This document shows, one piece after another, positions 39,193 to 47,030 of a stretch of DNA of 64,000 nucleotides. The notes under the pieces were generated by a model. It was given only the letters and a program-made list of their open reading frames with translations. It did no database searches and had not been told where the DNA came from. The translations under genes were made by a program, and so were the position numbers. The stretch covers positions 434,001 through 498,000 of the forward strand of contig NZ_CP094359.1 of NCBI RefSeq assembly GCF_024396695.1, written 5' to 3'. The stretch is from Acidithiobacillus sp. YTS05. Its GTDB lineage: Bacteria; Pseudomonadota; Gammaproteobacteria; Acidithiobacillales; Acidithiobacillaceae. Within the stretch, counting starts at the first letter, position 1, and each line of letters starts with the position of its first letter.

Positions 39193-41333
39193 CAGAACTC
39201 CATGCTGGCGCCGGGCACATATTGATCGAGGAAACCGTTGGAACTATTGCCAATGCTGGTCAAACCGCGCAGCACGATTTCCAGGTAGACGGCGTTGTTC
39301 GTCTGCCCCCCCAGTAGAATCTGGTGGAACATCATCAGTTGAGCCGTCCAGCAACCGCCATCATAGCCGATCCCGACCAGCTGCTCCAAGGGCTTGTTAT
39401 CCTGAACATCGTATTGGTAGCTGCCCAGAACCCGCCACTGCTTGCCGATGGGAAGCGCTGCAGAGACGCCCGCCTGATCTACGTAGTTGCGCGTATAGCG
39501 ATAATCGAGATTGAGCACGGTCCCATTGTGGGCCAACCATTGCGCGCGGAAATCCATGCGCTCGAAACGCTGCCAGTCGGAGTCGGTTTCGGAGCTGGCG
39601 AGGAAATTGAGATTGGCCAAGGGAGCGTACTGGGCCTGCCAGAAATAATTGGAACGGCTGTTCTGCGCCACGATATTGCCGGCAAGGTCGATCTGTCGCC
39701 GGTTGAAATACTGGATCTGGCCGATGGCGGCGCTCCAGACTTCCCGGCCATTAGGGTTGTAGCCCGACCCCTCCAGGCCATAGGCCAACTGATTGGCCGC
39801 GTTGATCCGATCGCTGCCGTCAAATAGCGAGTTGTCGGTAAAGATGGAATTGTAGTTCTGGAAAGGTGTGCTGGAATCGAAATTCGGGATCTGGTTCTGT
39901 GCCTGCAGAGGAATAAACAGGTATTTGAACATGGGATGCAGGACGATACTGCTGCCATCCTGGGCATCGCGAACAAAGTTGAGACCGCCGCGCAGGCTCA
40001 GGGCGGGCAGACTGCGGTTGCTGACCCGGTCGTAAGGGCCATTGCGCTGGATCTGGTAATGGCTGAAATAGAGCCGCCCCTGCGGTTCCAGGTAGCCCCA
40101 GGCGCGACTCCATTTCCAACCGATGGTGGGAGTGAGATCGAGGCGCTGACCGATGGGGCCGGTGCTGGCATAGAAATAATTGAAGTTGCTGCGCCAGTCG
40201 AAATAGCCGGTCTTGCCGAGGCGCCAATAACCATTGGCGTAGACATAGGGAAGTTGCGCATAGGGCGCAGCTTCTCCTTGGAGCAGTTCCTGATAGCCCT
40301 GCAGCATGACACCCGCCTGCAGATGGCGATTGCCATAGCTGATGGCGCCGGTGGAGGTCAGATACGGCGCATTGCCGACCCCGCCGATATAGCCGCCGTT
40401 GAAGCCGGTAACCCCGGAGAGATCAGCGAGGAAATTCCGATAGCTGACACGATTGTAGTTGACCGAGAGCGCAAAACCATCACCCAGATTCTGCTGGTGC
40501 TGCCAGGATACCGCCCAGACATTGCTGCCGGTGAGCTTGTCGTGGGGCAGCAAGGCAAGGAGCAGTTGTCCACTATAGTTGGGCTCCAGATAGCGGAACT
40601 GGTTTTGTAGTAATACGCCGCGCTTGGTCAGTCCCTCTACGGTGAGAGTGTCATCCAGATTGCTAGCGATGTCGAAATAGTAGGGGATACCCAAGGTAAA
40701 GCCATTGATGGTGGAACTGCCAATGGTCGGTGGCAGAAATCCGGAATGGCGCTGCAGCGGAAAACTGAAATAGGGCAGCCAGAGGACCGGCAGGCCATAG
40801 ACATTCAGGGTGCTGTTGTAGGTGCTAATGTATTGGTCGTTCTGGTTGAGATCCAGCTGTTGACTGTAGATCTGCCAGGCCGGGACCTGCCCGTGGCAAG
40901 TGGTGTAGCAGGCTTCGTTGAGGCGGTAGTGATTCTTGCCAAGCTCCCGCCCGCTGCTCGCCTGTCCATGGCCATCCTGACTCGGCAGCAGGAAACGCGG
41001 ATGGAGAACGATACCCTGATTGCTGTGGATCTTCAGGGTTGCCTCCGGCGCATTGGTGACGATTCCGGGGCTGACCAGGTGTACCTGCCCCTTGGCGATG
41101 ATCTCGTCCTTCTTCTCGTCGTAATGGGCCTGATGGGCATAGAGGCGACGATCGCCGTAGAGCACCTCCACATTACCCGAGGCCGTCCATTGGCCGCTGC
41201 CGAGGCCCTGGATCTGGTCGGCGTAGAGGGTCACCGGCCCATCTTGCGCCCAGGCTGGCGCGGCAAAAGTGCAGAAGACCGCTGCCGCGCAGGTCAGGGA
41301 CCAGCGCGGCGGGCGTAACCGGCCGACGGCCAT
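39192..41333 (-). CDS. lptD: LPS-assembly protein LptD
   Basis: Outer-membrane beta-barrel that inserts LPS at the cell surface. The ATG at 41333 is preferred because it yields a clean signal peptide (MAVGRLRPPRWSLTC... ending APAWA) and 713 aa; upstream ATGs at 41357 and 41375 are possible. N-terminal LptA-like domain at about 35-150 (VTLYADQIQG, ASGNVEVLYGD), then the LptD barrel with many aromatic strands. Cysteines occur as a C-x3-C pair (ACYTTCHG) and one near the C-terminus (DGGCWTAQ), consistent with disulfides between the domains. Confidence 0.95.
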   Translation of the reverse strand: MAVGRLRPPRWSLTCAAAVFCTFAAPAWAQDGPVTLYADQIQGLGSGQWTASGNVEVLYGDRRLYAHQAHYDEKKDEIIAKGQVHLVSPGIVTNAPEATLKIHSNQGIVLHPRFLLPSQDGHGQASSGRELGKNHYRLNEACYTTCHGQVPAWQIYSQQLDLNQNDQYISTYNSTLNVYGLPVLWLPYFSFPLQRHSGFLPPTIGSSTINGFTLGIPYYFDIASNLDDTLTVEGLTKRGVLLQNQFRYLEPNYSGQLLLALLPHDKLTGSNVWAVSWQHQQNLGDGFALSVNYNRVSYRNFLADLSGVTGFNGGYIGGVGNAPYLTSTGAISYGNRHLQAGVMLQGYQELLQGEAAPYAQLPYVYANGYWRLGKTGYFDWRSNFNYFYASTGPIGQRLDLTPTIGWKWSRAWGYLEPQGRLYFSHYQIQRNGPYDRVSNRSLPALSLRGGLNFVRDAQDGSSIVLHPMFKYLFIPLQAQNQIPNFDSSTPFQNYNSIFTDNSLFDGSDRINAANQLAYGLEGSGYNPNGREVWSAAIGQIQYFNRRQIDLAGNIVAQNSRSNYFWQAQYAPLANLNFLASSETDSDWQRFERMDFRAQWLAHNGTVLNLDYRYTRNYVDQAGVSAALPIGKQWRVLGSYQYDVQDNKPLEQLVGIGYDGGCWTAQLMMFHQILLGGQTNNAVYLEIVLRGLTSIGNSSNGFLDQYVPGASMEF

Positions 41334-41370
41334 CGAGCATGTCCCAGGGCTAGGCATAGGCGCGTAAAAT

Positions 41371-41385
41371 CGCACAGAATGTGCG
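41371..41385. promoter_or_regulatory. Perfect 15-base palindrome at the lptD/amgK divergence
   Basis: CGCACA-GAA-TGTGCG, 6-base arms with a 3-base spacer, ending just before the amgK ATG at 41387. A -10-like TAAAAT (41365-41370, plus strand) lies directly upstream. The 53-base spacer must hold both divergent promoters, so the palindrome may be an operator or an RNA hairpin. No known regulator is recognised. Confidence 0.5.
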
Positions 41386-41386
41386 T

Positions 41387-42388
41387 ATGTCGCAATCTCT
41401 CAGCCCCCTTCCCCAGCTCAGTGCCGCCGCCGAACGCTTCTTGCGCGCCCATGGCGTGGAGCCGACCGTTCTGCAGCCGATTCCTGGCGATGCCAGCGCA
41501 CGCCGCTATTGGCGGGCACCTGGTGAAAGCGTCCTGGCACAAGTGCCGCACGCCGACGAGCTTTTACCCTTCCTGCGCGTGCAGCATCGCTTTGCCGAGG
41601 CGGGCCTGCCCGTGCCGCGCATCCTTGTGGTTTCTCTGCGGTATCGTCTGCTCCTGCAGGAGGATGTGGGTTCCCGTGACCTCAAGAGCGCGCTGGATGC
41701 GGGTGAGTCGCCGGATGCCATTATGGCCAGGGTATTCCCCCTGCTGCTGGGCTTGGCGGCGGCAGCGCAAGGTAGGGTTCTCCGCCCGCCCTTTCCGCCC
41801 TATGATGCACAACGGCTGCAGCAGGAGCTGTCGCTCTTCCCCGACTGGTATCTCCGGCGGCATCTCGGCGTTACCTTGTCGAGTGCTGAGCAGGATCAGA
41901 TCGGTATGCTGTTTTCCGCCTTGCTGGACGGAGCGCGCCAGCAGCCCAGCATCTGGGTACACCGCGATTTCCATGCCCGTAATCTCCTGCTACGGCCCGA
42001 CGGCACGCCGGTACTGATCGACTTTCAGGACGCCGTGCTCGGGCCGTGGACCTACGATCTCGCCTCCCTGCTCTGGGATCGTTACTGGGACTGGGGACGG
42101 GCGCGGCGCGATGGCTGGATCGAGCAGTATCGCTGTCTGCTGCAGCGGCACGGATTGGCCGTCCCGGGCGCCGAAGCATTTCGCGTGCAGACAGAGGTCA
42201 TGGCGCTACAACGTAATCTGAAAATCCTCGGTATTTTTTGCCGTTTGGCGTACCGCGATGGCAAGAGCGGATATCTCGAATTGCTGCCGCGCTTTTGGGC
42301 CTACGTCGAGGACCTGCTGGCCGGGCAGGAGGCCTGGCGACGCTTCGTGCCCTTGTTCCGGGGCTGGTCGCCATGCGACAGGCGGTGA
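41387..42388 (+). CDS. amgK: N-acetylmuramate/N-acetylglucosamine anomeric kinase AmgK
   Basis: Aminoglycoside-phosphotransferase-fold kinase of 333 aa that phosphorylates MurNAc/GlcNAc at C1 in cell-wall recycling. Catalytic loop WVHRDFHARNLLL near residue 195 and Mg-binding LIDFQDAVLGP near 212 are intact; the N-terminal IPGDASARRYWR is the family P-loop-like segment. Start at ATG 41387 (GTG 41381 possible). The AmgK call over a generic kinase rests on the overlapping murU gene and the lptD neighbour, as in pseudomonads. Confidence 0.9.
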   Translation: MSQSLSPLPQLSAAAERFLRAHGVEPTVLQPIPGDASARRYWRAPGESVLAQVPHADELLPFLRVQHRFAEAGLPVPRILVVSLRYRLLLQEDVGSRDLKSALDAGESPDAIMARVFPLLLGLAAAAQGRVLRPPFPPYDAQRLQQELSLFPDWYLRRHLGVTLSSAEQDQIGMLFSALLDGARQQPSIWVHRDFHARNLLLRPDGTPVLIDFQDAVLGPWTYDLASLLWDRYWDWGRARRDGWIEQYRCLLQRHGLAVPGAEAFRVQTEVMALQRNLKILGIFCRLAYRDGKSGYLELLPRFWAYVEDLLAGQEAWRRFVPLFRGWSPCDRR

Positions 42389-43035
42389 TCCTCGCAGCCG
42401 GGCGGGGCGAGCGCCTGCGTCCGCGCACCGACTTTCTCCCCAAGCCGCTGTTGAGCGTTGCCGGGCGTCCGCTCATCGTCCGCCACCTGGACCATCTGGC
42501 CGCCGCCGGAGTGGAGCGGGTCTTCATCAATCTCTCGCATTTGGGAGCCCTTTTGCCCCGCTTCCTGGGCCGGCAGTGGCAGGGGATGTCGCTGGAGTAT
42601 AGCGACGAAAGGACGCAGCGTCTGGAGACCGGCGGCGCACTCGTAGCCCTGCGCGAGCGTCTGGAAAATGCCCCCTTTCTTCTGCTCAATGGCGATATCT
42701 GCACGGAGTATCCCCTGGCGCAGTTGTTGGCCAGCGCTCCCGGCCTGGTTCTGGTGGATAACCCCGCGCACCATCCCGAAGGCGATTTCGCCGTACGGGA
42801 AGGTTGGCTGGCAATGCCAGCTCCGGGCTTGTCGACCTACACCTATTCTGGCCTTGCCCTTCTGGACGCTGCCTGGCTGGCGAATTTTCCCGACGGCCCC
42901 GCGCCCCTGGCACCCTGGCTGCGGCAATGGGTGGCGAAAGGTCTTCTCCGTGCTTATCTTCAGCAAGGGTATTGGTGTGACGTGGGTACGCCGGAGCGTT
43001 TGCAGGCCGCCCGCCTGCACTATGGAGGAACGTAG
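42373..43035 (+). CDS. murU: N-acetylmuramate-1-phosphate uridylyltransferase MurU
   Basis: Forms UDP-MurNAc from MurNAc-1-P, bypassing MurA/MurB. 220 aa, matching known MurU. Nucleotidyltransferase signature ILAAGRGERLRPRTDFLPKP, PLIVRHLDHL and the metal-binding NGDI are present. Start ATG 42373 (MRQAVILAAG) overlaps amgK by 16 bases; an open extension upstream reads amgK out of frame. Followed by a coupled unknown gene. Confidence 0.93.
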   Translation: MRQAVILAAGRGERLRPRTDFLPKPLLSVAGRPLIVRHLDHLAAAGVERVFINLSHLGALLPRFLGRQWQGMSLEYSDERTQRLETGGALVALRERLENAPFLLLNGDICTEYPLAQLLASAPGLVLVDNPAHHPEGDFAVREGWLAMPAPGLSTYTYSGLALLDAAWLANFPDGPAPLAPWLRQWVAKGLLRAYLQQGYWCDVGTPERLQAARLHYGGT

Positions 43036-43472
43036 TGGCCTTTGATGAAGCGGAAGTGACCATCTGGGTGCAGCCAAGTGCTGCCCAGGTACAGGAGTGG
43101 CGCGAGCACTGGTTGGCGGTGATGGATCTGGCGCTGTGGGGCGAACTGAAGAGCAGCAAGATCGGCGCCCTGGGCAAGCTGCGGCGGCGTATTCTGGAGT
43201 GTGGAGAAAAATTGCGCTCCTACAGTGCGGATCGTTCGTGGATTCCGCACCCGCGCGAACGGATCAAGAATTGCCTGAGTAGCGGTCTGCAGTTGCGGGA
43301 GAGTCTCGACAAGGTCGCGGAGCTCCTGCAAGAGATGGAGGCTGGGGCGGCACTCGTGCCTTTGCGCGGCTTGTGGGATAATCTGGCCGAAAATTTGCTT
43401 GCCGATCTCCAGAAACGTGAGGAGCGGCTGGTAGCGCTTCTGAATACACAGTATGGGGAAGAGATCGAGTGA
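43035..43472 (+). CDS. Uncharacterised 145-residue helical protein
   Basis: Not recognised. GTG start at 43035, whose G is shared with the murU TAG stop, and GGAGG seven bases upstream, so it is a real, coupled gene. No signal peptide or membrane span. Composition is Leu/Glu/Arg-rich, with predicted long helices (KLRRRILECGEKL, LQLRESLDKVAELLQEM, LLADLQKREERLVALL) and an acidic end. No catalytic motif is visible. Position between murU and kdsD suggests a cell-envelope role (inference only). Confidence 0.85.
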   Translation: MAFDEAEVTIWVQPSAAQVQEWREHWLAVMDLALWGELKSSKIGALGKLRRRILECGEKLRSYSADRSWIPHPRERIKNCLSSGLQLRESLDKVAELLQEMEAGAALVPLRGLWDNLAENLLADLQKREERLVALLNTQYGEEIE

Positions 43473-43500
43473 GAGATGTGGTTCGCGGGTTTGTGCGTCG

Positions 43501-43764
43501 ATGAAGATCATTTATGGGCTCATTTTTCTAGGGGCAGTCGCCCTGTTCGTTCTGCTGTTCTGGGCCGATCGCCCGCAGATCCTCAGTGGTCGCCCGGAGA
43601 GTGGATCGGTGGCCTGGTATCGTCAGCACCCGCATGAGCTGGCAGCGCTTAATCTGAAATGTTGGGAACTCTTGCAACAGAGCAGCTTTGCTGACGTCGA
43701 CAAGGTGATGGCGGCGCATCCCGAGTGTCGCATTGCCTATGAGGCGAGTCGCAGCAATGACTGA
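43501..43764 (+). CDS. Small single-span protein with EexN-like Cys module
   Basis: Protein of 87 aa starting at ATG 43501 (MKIIYGLIFLGAVALFVLLFW), an N-terminal membrane anchor. The remainder, SVAWYRQHPHELAALNLKC then a second Cys in HPECRIAYEAS, resembles the short two-cysteine module of EexN-type entry-exclusion lipoproteins (WYxxHPxExxxxLxxC...C). A lipobox is absent. It overlaps kdsD by 8 bases. No conjugation genes are nearby, so an exclusion role is doubtful; function unknown. Confidence 0.75.
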   Translation: MKIIYGLIFLGAVALFVLLFWADRPQILSGRPESGSVAWYRQHPHELAALNLKCWELLQQSSFADVDKVMAAHPECRIAYEASRSND

Positions 43765-44743
43765 AGCTTCCGCCAATAGTGAACTCCTGCTGCGTACCGG
43801 CCGGGAAACCCTGCGTCTGGAGCGGGAAGCGCTGGAGGCCCTCGAGGCGCGACTCGACGACGCCTTCGTCGCCGCGTGTCGATTGCTGCTCGCCTGTCCG
43901 GGCCGCATTGTCGTCAGCGGCATGGGAAAATCCGGGATCATCGGTAAGAAGATCGCCGCGACTCTGGCCAGTACGGGGAGTCCCGCCCTTTTTCTCCATC
44001 CTGCCGAGGGCAGTCATGGCGATCTTGGCATGCTCACGGCGTCCGATCTGCTCCTGGCCCTGTCCAATTCCGGCGAAACCGCGGAGCTGCTTGCCATTCT
44101 GCCGGTGGTAAAACGCATCGGCGTCCCCCTGATCGCCCTCACCGGCAAGGCGGACTCTACTCTGGCGCGACGGGCAGACGTGCATCTGGATTGTGCCGTG
44201 GCGCGCGAGGCCTGCCCGCTGAATCTGGCGCCCACCGCCTCGACCACTGCCAGCCTCGCCATGGGGGATGCCCTAGCCATGGCCCTACTCAGTGCCCGGG
44301 GTTTTTCCGCGGATGATTTTGCTCTCTCCCATCCCGGTGGCGCTCTGGGAAAGCGTTTATTGCTGCGGGTGGAAGACCTGATGCGCCGGGTTGAGCAGTT
44401 GCCGCGGGTGCGGCTTTCGACCCCGGTGCACGAGGCGATCCTGGAGATGAGTGGCAAAGGCATGGGCATGACGACAGTGGTCGATGACGACGATCACCTT
44501 TTGGGCATCTTCACCGATGGCGACTTACGCCGAGCCTTCGCCGAGCAACAGGATCTCTGGGGGCGTCCTATGGCCGATTTCTATCGTCCCAAGCCGTTGT
44601 GTATCAGCGCCGACGCCTTGGCAGCAGAAGCGATGGCGCGGATGGATGCCGAACGGGTGGCGGTATTGCTGATCGTCGATGACGAGGATCGCCTGGCGGG
44701 CGCTATCAGTATGCACGATCTATTACATGCGGGGGTCGCATGA
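43757..44743 (+). CDS. kdsD: Arabinose-5-phosphate isomerase
   Basis: First enzyme of Kdo synthesis, converting ribulose-5-P to arabinose-5-P. 328 aa from ATG 43757: SIS domain about 35-185 (GMGKSGIIGKKIAATL, SHGDLGMLT, ALSNSGETAELL) and two CBS domains about 210-325 (VDDDDHLLGIFTDGDLRRAF). Coupled to kdsC by ATGA overlap. Confidence 0.97.
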   Translation: MTEASANSELLLRTGRETLRLEREALEALEARLDDAFVAACRLLLACPGRIVVSGMGKSGIIGKKIAATLASTGSPALFLHPAEGSHGDLGMLTASDLLLALSNSGETAELLAILPVVKRIGVPLIALTGKADSTLARRADVHLDCAVAREACPLNLAPTASTTASLAMGDALAMALLSARGFSADDFALSHPGGALGKRLLLRVEDLMRRVEQLPRVRLSTPVHEAILEMSGKGMGMTTVVDDDDHLLGIFTDGDLRRAFAEQQDLWGRPMADFYRPKPLCISADALAAEAMARMDAERVAVLLIVDDEDRLAGAISMHDLLHAGVA

Positions 44744-45270
44744 CGGATTGCAGCGAGCGCTGTGCGCGGATACGCCTGTTGGTCCTGGACGTTGATGGGG
44801 TGCTCACCGATGGCCGCCTGCTCTTCGATGCAGAAGGGCGGGAAAGCAAGAGTTTTCATGTGCGCGATGGGCATGGCATCCGCCTCCTGCAGGATTGTGG
44901 CATCGAGGTGGCGCTGATCACCGCGCGCTATTCCCAGGCCCTCGCTCATCGGGCCCGTGATCTCGGCATCCAGCGTGTGTATCAGGGCAGTGTCGACAAG
45001 ATCGTCGCCTACACCGAATTACTCTTCGCCACCCAGCGGCGGGAAGAGGAAGTCGCCTACATGGGGGATGATCTGATCGATCTCGGTATTCTCGGCCGCG
45101 TGGGGCTCGCCGCGGCGCCCGCTGATGCGCACCCCGAAGTCCTGGCGCGTGCGCACTGGATCGCGCAACGCCCGGGTGGTATGGGCGCAGTGCGCGAACT
45201 GAGCGAGGAAATCTTGCGTGTCCAGGGGCATTGGGGCGGTATCATGGCGCGCGCCCTGGGTCAGGTATGA
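44740..45270 (+). CDS. kdsC: Kdo-8-phosphate phosphatase
   Basis: HAD-family phosphatase releasing Kdo. 176 aa, with nucleophile motif LDVDGVLTDGRL near residue 15, ITARYS near 65 and MGDDLIDLGIL near 110; no cap domain, as in tetrameric KdsC. Overlaps kdsD and lptC by 4 bases each. Confidence 0.97.
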   Translation: MTDCSERCARIRLLVLDVDGVLTDGRLLFDAEGRESKSFHVRDGHGIRLLQDCGIEVALITARYSQALAHRARDLGIQRVYQGSVDKIVAYTELLFATQRREEEVAYMGDDLIDLGILGRVGLAAAPADAHPEVLARAHWIAQRPGGMGAVRELSEEILRVQGHWGGIMARALGQV

Positions 45271-45812
45271 ACCTGCGTCTGCCTGGACTCCTGTTCTTTG
45301 CTCTACTGGGCGCAGGACTGTTGTGGCTGACTTGGCCAAAACAACCCATACCCTTCGTTGCCGTGGATTGGCATGGTGGCATTCGGCGCGGTGATCAGGC
45401 CGCCAGCGATGTCGTCCTGCGCGAGTATGACGCGCAGGGACAACTACAATTACTCGCCCATGCACAGGATGCCTACCATCTGCCCGAGGGCAATCAGACC
45501 TTTCTCAACGGTCTTTCGCTGGAACGCTTCCGCCGTCAGGGGAACCTTGCCCTGCAGGCCGAGCATGGTCTTCTGCGTAACGGCGATCAGGAGCTCCTCG
45601 CCTGGGGGCAGGTGCTTGCGACGTTGGGGTCTGACAGTACCCTGCGTACGGAAAGATTGCGTTATGACCCCAAGAGCGGCGTGATCGAGACTCAGGATCC
45701 GGTCTTTCTGACCCATGGGCGCAGTACCCTGCAGGGGGTTGGGTTGTGGGCGTCGGTAAAAACAGAGCAGTTCCGCTTGTTGCATCAGGTGCGAGGAACT
45801 TATGTACCGTAA
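45267..45812 (+). CDS. lptC: LPS export protein LptC
   Basis: Bitopic inner-membrane protein passing LPS from LptBFG to LptA. 181 aa from ATG 45267: membrane anchor LPGLLFFALLGAGLLWLTW then a beta-jellyroll (GNQTFLNGLSLERF, GVIETQDPVFLTHGRSTLQGVGL). The lptC-lptA-lptB order after kdsC is conserved. Confidence 0.94.
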   Translation: MNLRLPGLLFFALLGAGLLWLTWPKQPIPFVAVDWHGGIRRGDQAASDVVLREYDAQGQLQLLAHAQDAYHLPEGNQTFLNGLSLERFRRQGNLALQAEHGLLRNGDQELLAWGQVLATLGSDSTLRTERLRYDPKSGVIETQDPVFLTHGRSTLQGVGLWASVKTEQFRLLHQVRGTYVP

Positions 45813-46305
45813 GTGTTGCTTCGTTCTTTTGTCTTGTCTGGTTCCGCTTTCGGTCAGCGCGGCAAACGCGCCGGATGCGGGACTCGGCAAGGGGCCCATC
45901 CACATTTCCGCTGACCAGCTGCAGGGCCAGAACAAACCCGTGCAGGAGGCCATCTATAGCGGTGATGTCGTTATGCAGCAGGGGGATCTCATCATCCACG
46001 CTGCGCAGCTCACCATCCACGCCGCCGCTGGTAAGGTAGAGAAAGCGGTAGCCACGGGCAGCCCGGTGAGTTTCACCATGTCCAGTGCCGAGCGCCATGG
46101 CTATGGCCAGCAGCTGACCTATGAACCCGGCAGCGGCCGTATCATCCTCAGCGGCGACGCCCACCTTTGGCAGGGGAAAAACGAGGTCAGCGGGAATCAG
46201 GTCACCTATCTTTTGCAGAGCCAACAGACGGCCGTGACGGCAAGCCCTGGCCAGCGGGTACGCTCGGTCTTCTATCCGGCCAAGGGTGGTAGTGCCAAGC
46301 CATGA
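45802..46305 (+). CDS. lptA: LPS transport periplasmic protein LptA
   Basis: Periplasmic bridge for LPS. 167 aa with signal peptide (MYRKCCFVLLSCLVPLSVSA) and OstA-like repeats (PIHISADQLQG, AIYSGDVVMQQGDLIIHAAQL, GRIILSGDAHLWQGKNEVSG). Overlaps lptC by 11 bases and lptB by 4. Confidence 0.95.
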   Translation: MYRKCCFVLLSCLVPLSVSAANAPDAGLGKGPIHISADQLQGQNKPVQEAIYSGDVVMQQGDLIIHAAQLTIHAAAGKVEKAVATGSPVSFTMSSAERHGYGQQLTYEPGSGRIILSGDAHLWQGKNEVSGNQVTYLLQSQQTAVTASPGQRVRSVFYPAKGGSAKP

Positions 46306-47027
46306 CGTCCCAGCTGCGCGCGGAATCCCTGGTCAAACGCTTTCGCCGACGCACCGTGGTGCGCGGGGTGTCGGTGGAAGTGAAGGCCGGCGAGGTGGTG
46401 GGGCTGCTAGGACCGAACGGCGCCGGCAAGACCACGACGTTTTATATGATGGTAGGCCTGATTCGACCCGATAGCGGTCGGATCTACCTCAATGACCAGG
46501 ATATCGGCAAACTCCCCATGCATCAGCGCGCGCGCATGGGGCTTGGTTATCTTCCCCAGGAACCCTCGGTATTCCGTCAGCTCAGTGCCGCCGACAATGT
46601 CCTGGCAGTGCTCGAACAGTTGCCTCTGGGCAGCGAAGAACGGCAGGAGCGTCTGGAGCAGCTGCTCGCCGAATTGCATCTGCAAAATCTGCGCAACACC
46701 CGCGGACAAAGCCTCTCGGGGGGGGAGCGGCGGCGGGTGGAAATTGCCCGCACCCTGGCCATGAGCCCGCGCTTCGTTCTGCTCGATGAACCCTTCGCCG
46801 GTATTGATCCGATCTCTGTGATCGAGATTCAGCAGTTGATTTCCGGCCTGAGTGCGCGCGGCATCGGCGTTCTCATCACCGATCACAACGTGCGTGAAAC
46901 CTTGGGTATTTGCCAGCGCGCATATATCCTGCATGATGGTCAGGTGCTGGCTGCGGGCGGCCCGCAAGACCTCATCGACAATCCCGCCGTGCGCGAAGTC
47001 TATCTGGGAGAGCAGTTCAAGATCTGA
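46302..47027 (+). CDS. lptB: LPS export ABC ATPase LptB
   Basis: Cytoplasmic ATPase of LptB2FG. 241 aa: Walker A LLGPNGAGKTTTFYM near residue 37, Q-loop GYLPQEPSVFRQL, signature LSGGERRRVEIARTL near 140, Walker B FVLLDEPFAGIDPI and switch His in ITDHNVRE. The permeases LptF/G are not in the window. Confidence 0.97.
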   Translation: MTSQLRAESLVKRFRRRTVVRGVSVEVKAGEVVGLLGPNGAGKTTTFYMMVGLIRPDSGRIYLNDQDIGKLPMHQRARMGLGYLPQEPSVFRQLSAADNVLAVLEQLPLGSEERQERLEQLLAELHLQNLRNTRGQSLSGGERRRVEIARTLAMSPRFVLLDEPFAGIDPISVIEIQQLISGLSARGIGVLITDHNVRETLGICQRAYILHDGQVLAAGGPQDLIDNPAVREVYLGEQFKI

Positions 47028-47030
47028 ATC

